DNA of 62,501 nt, taken from positions 1 through 62,501 of the IMG/VR virus record IMGVR_UViG_3300031772_000033; one strand, 5' to 3'. The notes beneath the pieces are model-generated. The model was not told the DNA's origin, ran no database searches, and worked only from the letters and a program-made list of their open reading frames with translations. Source of the stretch: a virus. A program made the position numbers and the translations under genes. Position 1 is the stretch's first letter, and the number at the start of each line of letters is the position of its first letter. Positions 1 to 7,951 of this stretch are shown here, one piece after another.

Positions 1-254
1 GGTTTCGGACACAACTTCACTTTATTAAGAGGCTATTAATGCTCAAAAAGATTCTCCTTTTCTCCTTCTTGTTTTGTGGTTTGGGTTGTTCTCAGGACGC
101 GGGGCCGAAAAGCCCCGCACCTGAGAGTGTTCCTTACGCACAATATCAGGAAACAAAAGACGCGCTCCACGATTACGTTTTAGAAAATCGCAGAGCCGCA
201 GAACTTAACAAAAAACTTATTAATGACATCAATGTTTTTGTCAATGAACTCAAA
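1..254. repeat. Left copy of the 254-bp end repeat
   Basis: The first 254 bases match 62248-62501 with a single substitution (G127 versus C62374). Such an overlap is what an assembler leaves when a circular or circularly permuted phage genome is written linearly, so the unit length is 62,247 bp. The mismatch changes one codon of the lipoprotein gene from Ser to Thr and could be a strain variant or an assembly error. Confidence 0.95.
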
Positions 255-359
255 GCAATAAAAACAGAAGATCCGGAACTCGACAAGGCATTGGCAAAAT
301 ATAACATTCAAAGAAATCCAGTCAAGTCAATCATTCCGCCTAAGCCAAAGGAAAAATAA
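39..359 (+). CDS. Small lipoprotein in the head-tail module
   Basis: 106 residues. The N-terminus is a basic-hydrophobic signal sequence (MLKKILLFSFLF) ending in CGLGC, a relaxed lipobox with Cys at about residue 17, so the mature form is probably a lipid-anchored periplasmic or outer-membrane protein. The rest is charged and helical and ends in a Pro/Lys-rich tail. The start is supported by AAGAGG seven bases upstream. It begins 10 bases after the stop of the signal-peptide fibre-like gene (61142-62275 across the circle) and overlaps the next gene by TAATG. A lipoprotein inside a head-to-tail gene row is unusual. The function is not recognised; superinfection exclusion or a virion accessory role are both guesses. 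Confidence 0.75.
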   Translation: MLKKILLFSFLFCGLGCSQDAGPKSPAPESVPYAQYQETKDALHDYVLENRRAAELNKKLINDINVFVNELKAIKTEDPELDKALAKYNIQRNPVKSIIPPKPKEK

Positions 360-1072
360 TGGCAAGGTTTCCGTTCTGTGTAATAGAAGACGTTCAGCAA
401 CATAACCAGAGCAGGGCGACTTTTTCGGGAACTACTAAACCTACGTCTACGCAAGTTACGGCGTTCATGGACAATATCGCGGATGAAATAAAATCCATCG
501 CATCAACGTCTGGTTATAATATAAATAGTCTGCATGAAGTATCCGCGACCGTGGCTCTTGCTGTGACTACTGGAGCAAATAAGGCCGTAGTAGTTTCGAG
601 CACGGATGGATTTGTATTAGTTGACGATATACTAATGACCGGACTTACCGGAACTACGCGAGTTTGGCAAGTTACATATGTAACGGCTATAGTTCCTTCG
701 ACTAATACTATCACGCTTGCCAATGTTGCTACAGCCACGGATGCGGGAACTACTACTTTATATGTTTATAATTCAGCACTCAGGATTTTAAGGAATCTAA
801 ACGCGATTGGCGCGGCGGCGCAGGCGGAACAGGCGGCTTATCTCGGAACGTCTCAGGATAAATCCGAACATGCTGAAGCTCTTTGGATGCAATATTACGG
901 GAGTGAAGAAACACAGGGCGGACTTTGGGCGATCAAAAACATACCGAATTATCTGCTTGGTGCTACGGTTACTTCAAGTGCGGCGCATAGGGATACGATC
1001 ACAAGTTACGGTTCTGAACATTCAACCGATGACGATGTTGAGGCGGTTTTCACAAGAGAAACCGAATTTTAG
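359..1072 (+). CDS. Putative head-tail connector/neck protein
   Basis: 237 residues, starting at the ATG that overlaps the preceding stop. It has the size and position of the adaptor that follows the capsid gene in siphoviruses, just before the gp10-like and tail terminator genes. The N-terminal 50 residues look helical (TAFMDNIADEIKSIAS). A Thr/Val-rich beta segment follows, then an Ala-rich helix at about residues 145-180. No catalytic motif is visible. The role is assigned from synteny only. Confidence 0.5.
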   Translation: MARFPFCVIEDVQQHNQSRATFSGTTKPTSTQVTAFMDNIADEIKSIASTSGYNINSLHEVSATVALAVTTGANKAVVVSSTDGFVLVDDILMTGLTGTTRVWQVTYVTAIVPSTNTITLANVATATDAGTTTLYVYNSALRILRNLNAIGAAAQAEQAAYLGTSQDKSEHAEALWMQYYGSEETQGGLWAIKNIPNYLLGATVTSSAAHRDTITSYGSEHSTDDDVEAVFTRETEF

Positions 1073-1081
1073 AGGTGACTA

Positions 1082-1303
1082 ATGAAATTCAAAGGATTGA
1101 AAAATAGTGGCGTTTGTATGCCAGACGGGAAATCAATTTCTTTCGACGAAAATGGGATATTCGAAACTGAAAACAAAGACGAAATAAACTTCTTGAAAGC
1201 GTTGCAATACAAGGAATTTGTACCAGAACTTAAAATTGAAGTCAAGGAAATCAAAGAGAAACCCGATCCTAAAAAACCAGACATGAAGATTGCGGATAAA
1301 TAA
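1082..1303 (+). CDS. Small head-tail module protein
   Basis: 73 residues, with GAGGTG before the ATG. The N-terminal part reads as a small beta domain (MKFKGLKNSGVCMPDGKSI) and the C-terminal 25 residues are Lys/Glu/Pro-rich and probably disordered. Its build resembles the 69-residue protein at 60936 (beta start, charged tail), so the two may be distant relatives. It overlaps the next gene by TAATG. No function is recognised. Confidence 0.6.
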   Translation: MKFKGLKNSGVCMPDGKSISFDENGIFETENKDEINFLKALQYKEFVPELKIEVKEIKEKPDPKKPDMKIADK

Positions 1304-1644
1304 TGGATACGCAATGGCACGATGCGGAAATTTTAAAGCGTGTCAAACAAGTAGTCAATGTCAGGTTAAGACGGTCGGGTGAAGTATTACAAAAAGCTAT
1401 TCAAAAGAATATAACAACACAGGAACTTGTTGAATCGGGAAAGATGAGGGATTCGGTTTATCTGGATGAATTTCCTGAAGAATTAAGGGTCAGGGTTGGA
1501 GTTGGAAAGGAATTGGCATATCCGCATATACACGAATTCGGCGGAATAATCAAACAGACGGTGACGGATAAGCAAAGGAGATTCTTTATTGCCAAAGGCA
1601 TCGAAGCCCAAAAAGGCAACCGTAAAAAGAATAAAAAAGCATAG
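1303..1644 (+). CDS. HK97 gp10-like neck protein, N-terminal part
   Basis: 113 residues in this frame. The pattern of a basic helix, then VRVGVGKELAYPHIHEFGG at about residues 64-82, is typical of the HK97 gp10/tail-completion family, where an alkaline helix leads to a Y-x-x-x-x-EFGG turn. The family's usual C-terminal I-x-A-R-P-F-x-R-P-A-L motif is absent here but present in the next frame (1589-1819). The gene is therefore split by a +1 frame change within about 1589-1644, where there are A-runs at 1610-1614 and 1632-1637. Either a homopolymer sequencing error or real frameshifting would explain it. Confidence 0.65.
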   Translation: MDTQWHDAEILKRVKQVVNVRLRRSGEVLQKAIQKNITTQELVESGKMRDSVYLDEFPEELRVRVGVGKELAYPHIHEFGGIIKQTVTDKQRRFFIAKGIEAQKGNRKKNKKA

Positions 1645-1819
1645 GCGCGGGCGTGCGGCTAACCCGGATGCGGCTCAATGGTTTGCAATGTCAAGAGCGA
1701 ATACTTTGACCATACCGATCAAAGCAAGACCGTTTGTAAGACCCGCGTTATATACTACCAAGACGAAGATTTTGAGTATCATGGGCGATTTGCAATACGG
1801 AACAACTTTAGGTGACTGA
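1589..1819 (+). CDS. HK97 gp10-like neck protein, C-terminal part in +1 frame
   Basis: 76 residues if a TTG at 1589 is used. The segment IPIKARPFVRPALYTT carries the conserved C-terminal motif of gp10-like proteins, so this is the missing end of the ORF starting at 1303 and not an independent gene. No good ribosome binding site precedes the TTG. It overlaps the tail terminator-like gene by TGATG. The join is most likely a one-base indel in an A-run or a translational +1 shift. Confidence 0.55.
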   Translation: MPKASKPKKATVKRIKKHRRGRAANPDAAQWFAMSRANTLTIPIKARPFVRPALYTTKTKILSIMGDLQYGTTLGD

Positions 1820-2223
1820 TGACTTCTGAACTTCGAAGCGCAATAGAGACTTTAGGCTTGACCGTTACTGGACTTTCGGCAAATAATTTCTTTTTTGATA
1901 AAGCACCGGAGGGTACGGTTTATCCCTGGGTAATTTATTCAGAGGTTGCGAACGTTCATTCATGGGATTCCGCATATTACTTCGAAGATAATTATTTTCA
2001 ATTCGACATAAGAAATGCCGGGAAAGAAACAGAATTAGATGCAAGCGAAACGCTCGAAGCGGCGATTATAGCAAAATTTGATTTTACAACAAGCTTATCT
2101 GTTACCGGATATGGAGTTGAAAAATGCTTCAGACAGGGAACACCTAAAAAAACAAGATTCGAAAATTCAGATATTTGGCAAACAGTCATTGAATATTGGG
2201 TTAGACTATCAAAAGCACGCTAA
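1819..2223 (+). CDS. Tail terminator/completion-like protein
   Basis: 134 residues. The fold pattern matches minor tail completion proteins of the DUF3168 type: an N-terminal helix, then YPWVIY around residue 34, FEDNYFQFDIRN around residue 57, and a C-terminal strand with WQTVIEYWVRL. These proteins cap the tail tube and set its length at the neck. Its place between the gp10-like gene and the tail tube genes agrees. The assignment rests on pattern and order, not on a search. Confidence 0.6.
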   Translation: MTSELRSAIETLGLTVTGLSANNFFFDKAPEGTVYPWVIYSEVANVHSWDSAYYFEDNYFQFDIRNAGKETELDASETLEAAIIAKFDFTTSLSVTGYGVEKCFRQGTPKKTRFENSDIWQTVIEYWVRLSKAR

Positions 2224-2241
2224 ACAAAGAAAGGTAATAAT

Positions 2242-2628
2242 ATGGCAAGTACAATTACAATTTCCGGCGCATCTGGCACTCTTACTGCCCAAGGTGGGGC
2301 CGTGCCAATTACAGCGTGGACAATTACTCAGAAGGGCGATACGCGCGAGGTAACGGATTCCAATTCAGGCGCGGTTTCAGAATTCATCCCAGAAGGGCAT
2401 ACTCAATGGGAAGGAACCGCAGAGGCTTGGGTTCAGGATGGGACGGCTACGCTCACGGTGGGCGCGGCGGCGGCGGCTGGAACATTTCTTGCAGTCACCG
2501 GAACTCAATGGGCTGGAAATATGATTCTTACCAACAAAAATATCGGCCTCCAAATCAAAGGTACGGACGCTGTTAAGGTTTCCTATACATTTCAGGGGAC
2601 AGGTGCGCTCACGGAAACCAACTCCTAA
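2242..2628 (+). CDS. Tail tube protein, copy 1
   Basis: 128 residues with ribosome binding site AAAGAAAGG. The segments ITQKGDTREVTDSNSG, EFIPEGHTQWEGTAEAWV and IKGTDAVKVSYTFQGTG form the beta-sandwich of a small siphovirus tail tube subunit, which polymerises into hexameric rings around the tape measure. The next gene is a paralog that shares all three blocks but carries an insert. Which of the two is the main tube subunit cannot be told from sequence; this one is the minimal form. Confidence 0.65.
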   Translation: MASTITISGASGTLTAQGGAVPITAWTITQKGDTREVTDSNSGAVSEFIPEGHTQWEGTAEAWVQDGTATLTVGAAAAAGTFLAVTGTQWAGNMILTNKNIGLQIKGTDAVKVSYTFQGTGALTETNS

Positions 2629-2639
2629 AGGGGGAATAA

Positions 2640-3236
2640 ATGGCATCAACAGTTACATATAGTGGCGCTTCCGGGTTCCTCCTTTACGGAGCATCAACAA
2701 ATATCACAGGTGCAACCGGAACGACTACGATCACCGTCACCGCATCCGGTCACGGTCTTGCGGTCAAGGATATGGTCAAGATTGTTTCGGTGGGAGGAAT
2801 GACTGATTTAAATGGTACTCATATTGTCACGGCCTCAGCCACGACCTTTGCAGTTGCGCTTGGAACAGCCACATCTCAGACATACACAAGTGGCGGATCG
2901 GTTTCGAGATGTGTGACGATTACGGGTTGGTCGCTCACGCAAAAAGCCGATACACGGGAAGTTACGGACTCCGGTTCTGGTGCGACATCCGAATTTATTG
3001 CAGAAGGCCATACTCAATTCGACGGTTCTTTTGAAGGCATTCTTCCGGATGGTGCGCTTCGTCCGTCCGTGGGTTCGTCTTATGCAATGACTCTTGACAT
3101 GGATGCCAGCGATTCATTTTCCGGTACGGTCAAAATCACGGGTATGACTCCGGTTCTGCAAATCAAAGGTACGGATGCGGTGAAAGTATCTTATACATTC
3201 CAAGGTACGGGTACGCTTACGGAGACAAATAGCTGA
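2640..3236 (+). CDS. Tail tube protein paralog with inserted domain
   Basis: 198 residues. Residues about 95-198 repeat the core of the preceding protein almost exactly (LTQKADTREVTDSGSGA, EFIAEGHTQFDGSFEG, IKGTDAVKVSYTFQGTGTL, same C-terminus ETNS). Between the first strand and that core lies an extra region of about 65 residues with GLAVKDMVKIVSV and YTSGGSVSR. It resembles the small beta FCCH-like modules seen as decorations on phage tail proteins. This looks like a tandem duplication followed by domain insertion, perhaps giving a tube with two subunit types or an adhesive face. Confidence 0.65.
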   Translation: MASTVTYSGASGFLLYGASTNITGATGTTTITVTASGHGLAVKDMVKIVSVGGMTDLNGTHIVTASATTFAVALGTATSQTYTSGGSVSRCVTITGWSLTQKADTREVTDSGSGATSEFIAEGHTQFDGSFEGILPDGALRPSVGSSYAMTLDMDASDSFSGTVKITGMTPVLQIKGTDAVKVSYTFQGTGTLTETNS

Positions 3237-3559
3237 TGAAATCCATTGAGGTTGAGCTATTTAGGAAAAAGATTAAATTATATGAGCGGTCGGCATTGGA
3301 TGTTTTTCAGTTTTTTGAATTTGCTAAAGAACATCCCATAGAGAAAGAGAATAGCATTTGGATTTTGGAATGTGCAATGATGATTAGAGACGCACTTAAA
3401 CCAAATCTTAAATGGTACAATAAAATTCTTTTAAGTAGAAAAGTAAACATAAATTATTTATTGAAAAATCTTTCTCCCGCTCAACTCCTGAAACTTTCAG
3501 AAAAAATCAATGAATTGGAAGGGAATAAAAAAAAAGTAATATCGGAGGAAAACCCATAG
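3236..3559 (+). CDS. Tail assembly chaperone, short (G-like) form
   Basis: 107 residues, directly after the tail tube and before the tape measure, the fixed position of the lambda G/T pair. It is largely helical and Lys-rich. It ends soon after a run of nine A residues (3527-3535), where a -1 slip would lead into the open frame that runs to 3792. The short form is made without slippage; both forms would coat the tape measure during tail assembly. Confidence 0.65.
   Translation: MKSIEVELFRKKIKLYERSALDVFQFFEFAKEHPIEKENSIWILECAMMIRDALKPNLKWYNKILLSRKVNINYLLKNLSPAQLLKLSEKINELEGNKKKVISEENP
3527..3535 (+). promoter_or_regulatory. Slippery A9 run for -1 frameshift in the tail chaperone
   Basis: In the zero frame the run is read as three AAA codons, so A-AAA-AAA is a canonical slippery heptamer. 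After a -1 slip the next codon is AGT at 3535, and the new frame is open to 3792 with no stop. The upstream stop of that frame is at 3526-3528, immediately before the run, so entry by slippage at this point is the only good route. This is the conserved G/GT arrangement of siphovirus tails. Confidence 0.75.
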
Positions 3560-3792
3560 GTCGAGACGCATCGGCTGGGTTGATCTCATATTTTTTCGGA
3601 TATGTTTTTGATAAGGTAGAAGAACTACCAATAACATTTTATAGACGATTGCTTGAACAAGCTATGAACATTGGAAATCTTCTCAGGCAGGGCGAATTCA
3701 AAATGCAAACGGATGAGGAAATACAAGACACGGCTCTTGCGGAATATAATCAATTGATAAACTCAGGACGCATAAACTGGAAAAAGAAATAA
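3535..3792 (+). CDS. Tail assembly chaperone frameshift extension (T-like)
   Basis: The frame reached by -1 slippage adds about 85 residues (beginning SNIGGKPIGRDASAG) to the first 100 of the chaperone gene, giving a product of about 185 residues. The region from 3580 also opens with a TTG, but it has no convincing ribosome binding site. The extension is helical and ends in INWKKK one base before the tape measure ATG. In lambda the GT extension binds the tail tube protein; the same role is inferred here. Confidence 0.65.
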   Translation, partial: SNIGGKPIGRDASAGLISYFFGYVFDKVEELPITFYRRLLEQAMNIGNLLRQGEFKMQTDEEIQDTALAEYNQLINSGRINWKKK

Positions 3793-5754
3793 ATGGCCGG
3801 TTCTGAAAAATTAGGTGAAGTCTACGTTGAGATTCGGGCGAAGATAGACAAACTTGAAGCCGAACTAAAAAAGGCACAAGGTACGGCACAAACTTCGGCT
3901 AAGAAAGTTGAGAATGAATTCAATAAGATTTCGCCCAAGGCTACGGGTATAAATAAATATATGGGAGATGCAACCGCTCAAACGGGAAAATTAGGCCATG
4001 CTCTTGACGGGTTGCAATCTAAATTTACCGGCGTTAGTGTCGCCTCGCTTTCAATGGCCGTTGGTGTTGGCCTTCTTGCCGGGGCACTGAAACGTGCCAT
4101 AACATCCGCCTTTGAATATCAAGATTCAATCGTTGATCTGTCTGAGCAAATGGGATTTCAAATTAGCACTACTCAGGCATTAGATTATATGATGAAGAAA
4201 GAAGGTAAGTCCGTGGAAAGCGTATCGGCTGGATTTACTATTTTAATGAGACAGATGCAAGAAGCAAAAACCAAGGGCGGCGAAGCTAAGGCAATGTTTG
4301 AAAAGTTAGGAGTTGCATTATACGATGACAATTTACAGGCCAGGTCAACTGAAGCAGTTTTTATGGATGTTAATGAAGCAATACATAATACCGTAAATCC
4401 ATCGGAAAGAGCAGGAAAGGCACTCGAAGTTTACGGAAGAGCATGGAAAAATATGGCTCCTCTTTTCCTCGAAGGTAAAGCAGGTGTTGCGGCGGCAAGC
4501 GCGGAACTTAAGGCGTTAAACGTGAATATTGACGTCGAAAGAACCAAGCGATATGAAGAAGCAGTTGCAAGAATGAAGATGACCTTTACCGGTTTAACCA
4601 CTCAGGTTTTCAGGGCGACTTTTGCGATTGGTGATTATTTAGGCAAGACGGCATTTTTCAACTGGCTCTTAATCAAGAATTTAGGAAATTATGGGAAAGC
4701 GGTTAAGGAATATAATGCAGCAAATGCCGAAGTAGATGCAGCGGAAAAGAAAAGATTCGATGATCGTATGGCAATGATAAATGCGGCAGGCGCGCAAAAA
4801 GAAGGACTAACGGAAGATGAGGTAAAAACAGAACAGAAGGTCGCAGAGGAAAAGGCAACCGCAATTAAAGCGTATTATGATACTATTAAATTTCTATCTG
4901 CCGATTATATGAATTACCGGATAGCTCAGATAAATATAGAGGCAATGGCATTAAAAGCAAAAGCCGGAAAAGAAATTGACATTGAAACTTGGAAATATAA
5001 TGAATTAAAGAAATTAGACAAGGAATATAAGGATTTAATTGGAGGCGTTGGCGCAAGACGTGGCGGGAAACCGGAACGCGGACTTCCTTCCGGAATTCCT
5101 GTCCCTTACATGCCAGGTGGTTCTAATTTGGGACCGGGTGGTGAAAATATAGATATAATAAAAGCCGAAGATGCGCAAAAACGATTCGAAGATACTTATA
5201 ATTTTGCAGAAGACAAAACATCCGCGTTTTTTAATGGAATGCTTCAAATCTCCATACAAACCGACAATAGGGTTGCGCAGGGTTTTGTCAATATGGCAAA
5301 CGCATTCACGGCTGAAGTTGAACGCATGATGGCAAAATGGGCGGCATTTCAGGCCTTGCGAGCAATTTCAAGTATACCGGGTTTGGGTTTTCTTTCGGCT
5401 TTAATTCCGGGTGGAGCGTCCGGAGGTGAATTCGTCGGCACTTCTTCGGGCGTTCGTAAGGTCGCGTCGTTCGCGGGCGGTGGTTCGTTTACTGTCCCGG
5501 CGGGCTTCAATAATGATTCCTTTCCGATGATGGTACAAACAGGCGAGCGCGTGAGCGTTACGCCTTCAGGAGGGACTGGAAAAGATATTCAAATGTTAAG
5601 TGAAATTAATAAATCAATTAAAATAATGAATCTTAATAATATGGCTATGCAGAAACAAATTAATGTCAATGCACAAGTGAGCGGAAATCTTCAGGGACGT
5701 GATCTTCAACTGGCAGTTGAAAAAAGTCAACGTTTCGATGACCGGACAAGATAA
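3793..5754 (+). CDS. Tail tape measure protein
   Basis: 653 residues. The N-terminal 40 residues form a helix (GEVYVEIRAKIDKLEAELKK) seen at the start of many tape measures. Hydrophobic stretches lie near residues 82-100 and 518-540. A Gly/Ser-rich end with GGEFVGTSSGVRKVASFAGG and FPMMVQTGERVSV is typical of tape measure C-termini. As the longest helical tail protein after the chaperones, it should set tail length; at roughly 1.5 A per residue this suggests about 100 nm. It starts on the base after the chaperone stop and ends overlapping the next ATG. Confidence 0.85.
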   Translation: MAGSEKLGEVYVEIRAKIDKLEAELKKAQGTAQTSAKKVENEFNKISPKATGINKYMGDATAQTGKLGHALDGLQSKFTGVSVASLSMAVGVGLLAGALKRAITSAFEYQDSIVDLSEQMGFQISTTQALDYMMKKEGKSVESVSAGFTILMRQMQEAKTKGGEAKAMFEKLGVALYDDNLQARSTEAVFMDVNEAIHNTVNPSERAGKALEVYGRAWKNMAPLFLEGKAGVAAASAELKALNVNIDVERTKRYEEAVARMKMTFTGLTTQVFRATFAIGDYLGKTAFFNWLLIKNLGNYGKAVKEYNAANAEVDAAEKKRFDDRMAMINAAGAQKEGLTEDEVKTEQKVAEEKATAIKAYYDTIKFLSADYMNYRIAQINIEAMALKAKAGKEIDIETWKYNELKKLDKEYKDLIGGVGARRGGKPERGLPSGIPVPYMPGGSNLGPGGENIDIIKAEDAQKRFEDTYNFAEDKTSAFFNGMLQISIQTDNRVAQGFVNMANAFTAEVERMMAKWAAFQALRAISSIPGLGFLSALIPGGASGGEFVGTSSGVRKVASFAGGGSFTVPAGFNNDSFPMMVQTGERVSVTPSGGTGKDIQMLSEINKSIKIMNLNNMAMQKQINVNAQVSGNLQGRDLQLAVEKSQRFDDRTR

Positions 5755-7022
5755 TGGCAACGAATCCTTATTATACTACAATTAACTTTCCAGTTGAAAC
5801 TCTTGGAACGGGTGAAACTTGGCAACTTATTTTAAAAATAACAACAGCTGTTTCGGGTGATACGGTTTCGGAAGATTCTTTCGATCATGGACTCACAATA
5901 ACGGATCATGGAACTTTGTCGTGGGAATATGATGTTGATAATCTGCTTTTAGTGCCGGGAGAAACACAATTAAAACTTGCCGATACGGAAAATTATTTAC
6001 ACGATTTTCTTTTTGCAATATCAACGATTTCGGATGCAACAGACAAAAAATTTGAAGTGACAATAAAAGTTGATACCGTCGAAGAATTTACAGGATATGT
6101 ACTTGAAGATGATTTATCATATGATGGAGTTACAAAAATAATTTCATTCTCAGCAGCATCCCAAATAACATTACTTAATAATACACCACTTTATGAAACG
6201 GGAGAAGCCATAAAAGATCCGATAGGTTATGGGGCAAATTTGACATCATATTACACAATAACTCAACTTATTTCTGATATTTACAGTTTTATGGGAGTTT
6301 CGAGTGGTTCTTTTTGGCAGGATTGGACATTTGGAGATGAAGATGGGACTGAAAGTATAACATTTGGTTCGTTGGAAATGCAACCAGGCGAAATTTATAA
6401 CAATTTATATATACAATTAGAAAATTTGGGTGATGTATTAAAATGTTTCGCAAATACCTTTTGTTGCAGAACAGGAATTAGAGACAATACACGTTTTTTC
6501 TTTGTAAAAAATAAATATTATAGTACGGTTTCTTCGCAGACGATTGTCCCATTTGAATATGATAAGGAATTCAAATATCCTAAAACACAATATTGTAAAT
6601 ATAGTTTTTATGAAGATGAAACAGCAACAGCGAAAAGTCATAATACCGGAGATTTTACGAATTTAGATTCTTCTAAAATAGAACGGACGGTTATTCCGTA
6701 TGGATATTACATCGATCCAATATATTATGCGAATATGTATTATGATAGCGGGGGATTTAAAAAACATATTTATCGCGCTAAAGACCCTATTTTTTGGGAT
6801 ACATATGCGTCTATTCCTCAAATATCTACTTCGGTTCAATGGATTACACGTCAGGACATGAGATATTTAATGGTACATAAATTTAAAGTTAAGGGTTTTA
6901 CTTATGATTTAACTACTACGGTTTTATATGATTCAAAATATTTTCAAATTACTTCCATGAGGAAAAACTGGAAGGCCGGATATACTGAAATGGAATGCTT
7001 TTACTGTGCGGCGGTGGCATAA
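5754..7022 (+). CDS. Tail tip/baseplate protein
   Basis: 422 residues, overlapping the tape measure stop by TAATG. It occupies the distal-tail position and is beta-rich and aromatic throughout (for example TETWQLILKITT-like strands near the start and YTEMECFYCAAVA at the end). No enzymatic motif is visible. A distal tail or baseplate hub role follows from order; the sequence family is not one I can name. Confidence 0.5.
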   Translation: MATNPYYTTINFPVETLGTGETWQLILKITTAVSGDTVSEDSFDHGLTITDHGTLSWEYDVDNLLLVPGETQLKLADTENYLHDFLFAISTISDATDKKFEVTIKVDTVEEFTGYVLEDDLSYDGVTKIISFSAASQITLLNNTPLYETGEAIKDPIGYGANLTSYYTITQLISDIYSFMGVSSGSFWQDWTFGDEDGTESITFGSLEMQPGEIYNNLYIQLENLGDVLKCFANTFCCRTGIRDNTRFFFVKNKYYSTVSSQTIVPFEYDKEFKYPKTQYCKYSFYEDETATAKSHNTGDFTNLDSSKIERTVIPYGYYIDPIYYANMYYDSGGFKKHIYRAKDPIFWDTYASIPQISTSVQWITRQDMRYLMVHKFKVKGFTYDLTTTVLYDSKYFQITSMRKNWKAGYTEMECFYCAAVA

Positions 7023-7441
7023 TGGCTATCTTCGGCACAGGCGCACCCAAGATCGTGAGTGGCGCGATAACGGTTGAACTGGATTACGCGGTTGTCCTCA
7101 AAAGTGAACCAGATGAAAGGTCGTTCGTTCAGGAAAACAAGTTGACAGGTGCGGACGGGCATGTTGATCGTGGTTATCATTGGGATTTTGAAATGCGTGA
7201 ACATATTTATAAATACGCAGATCCAATGGCGAAGTATTTAGCTCTGGTTGCATTGCTCGGAACCGAAGTAAATGTATTTCCGCATAGAGATGAACCGGCT
7301 TTGTCAAATGCATCAGGCGTGGTTCCGTTTCTATTTACTGAAATTGTCCCTGAATATCTGGAAACGGTTTCATATCGGGATGCGTTGGTTTTAAAGTTCA
7401 CAAGTTTGGCGTTTGTTGATTTATCATTATCATTAAGTTAA
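7022..7441 (+). CDS. Tail tip accessory protein, paralog 1
   Basis: 139 residues from the ATG at 7022, which overlaps the preceding stop (TAATG). An upstream in-frame start at 6995 lies inside the previous gene and is less likely. It begins MAIFGTGAPKIVSG and shares this opening and its general layout with the next protein (7451). The shared blocks include a VLKSEPD segment, a strand with YRWDFEMR-type aromatic residues, and a final VETVSYRDALVLKF-like strand. It is probably a small beta-sandwich structural protein of the tail end. Confidence 0.55.
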   Translation: MAIFGTGAPKIVSGAITVELDYAVVLKSEPDERSFVQENKLTGADGHVDRGYHWDFEMREHIYKYADPMAKYLALVALLGTEVNVFPHRDEPALSNASGVVPFLFTEIVPEYLETVSYRDALVLKFTSLAFVDLSLSLS

Positions 7442-7450
7442 GAACATGAA

Positions 7451-7948
7451 ATGGCAATATTTGGAACAGGCAGTCCGAAAATCATTACAAGCGCAAGCGT
7501 GGAAATCACGCTTACTTGTGCGAAAGTATTAAAAGATGAACCTGTATTTGACAACATCATTCATGAAAATCCGGTTTCAGGGGAACGGGTGTTTCTTGCC
7601 AAGGGTTACAGGTGGGAAGTACAACTCATGGCCTATATTTATAAGGACGCAGATCCCAAAGCATTGTATACATCCATCAACACGGCACTTTATGATGAAG
7701 TGACATATTATAGGCATTTAGACGCGGAACCAGTTTGCGATTCAGGTGGTTCCCCGGTTACATTCTGGTTAAAGAAAATAACTCCTGTTTACGTGGAAAC
7801 GGTTACATATAAGGATGCTTTAATATTGGATTTGGTTTCATTGAAGTATGTTGATTTAAGCAAAGCGGTATTCGGATATATTTCGGACGACACAACTGGC
7901 GGTCATCTCGTTGACGATGAGACAGGCGGAGCAATAACCACAGGATAA
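7451..7948 (+). CDS. Tail tip accessory protein, paralog 2
   Basis: 165 residues. It opens MAIFGTGSPKIITS and follows its neighbour block by block, including VETVTYKDALILDLVSLKYVDLS near the end, so the two arose by tandem duplication. It has an additional C-terminal tail of about 25 residues rich in Asp, Thr and Gly (DDTTGG and DDETGG repeats). No ribosome binding site is obvious, so translation may depend on coupling to the upstream gene 9 bases away. Confidence 0.55.
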   Translation: MAIFGTGSPKIITSASVEITLTCAKVLKDEPVFDNIIHENPVSGERVFLAKGYRWEVQLMAYIYKDADPKALYTSINTALYDEVTYYRHLDAEPVCDSGGSPVTFWLKKITPVYVETVTYKDALILDLVSLKYVDLSKAVFGYISDDTTGGHLVDDETGGAITTG

Positions 7949-7951
7949 AAT

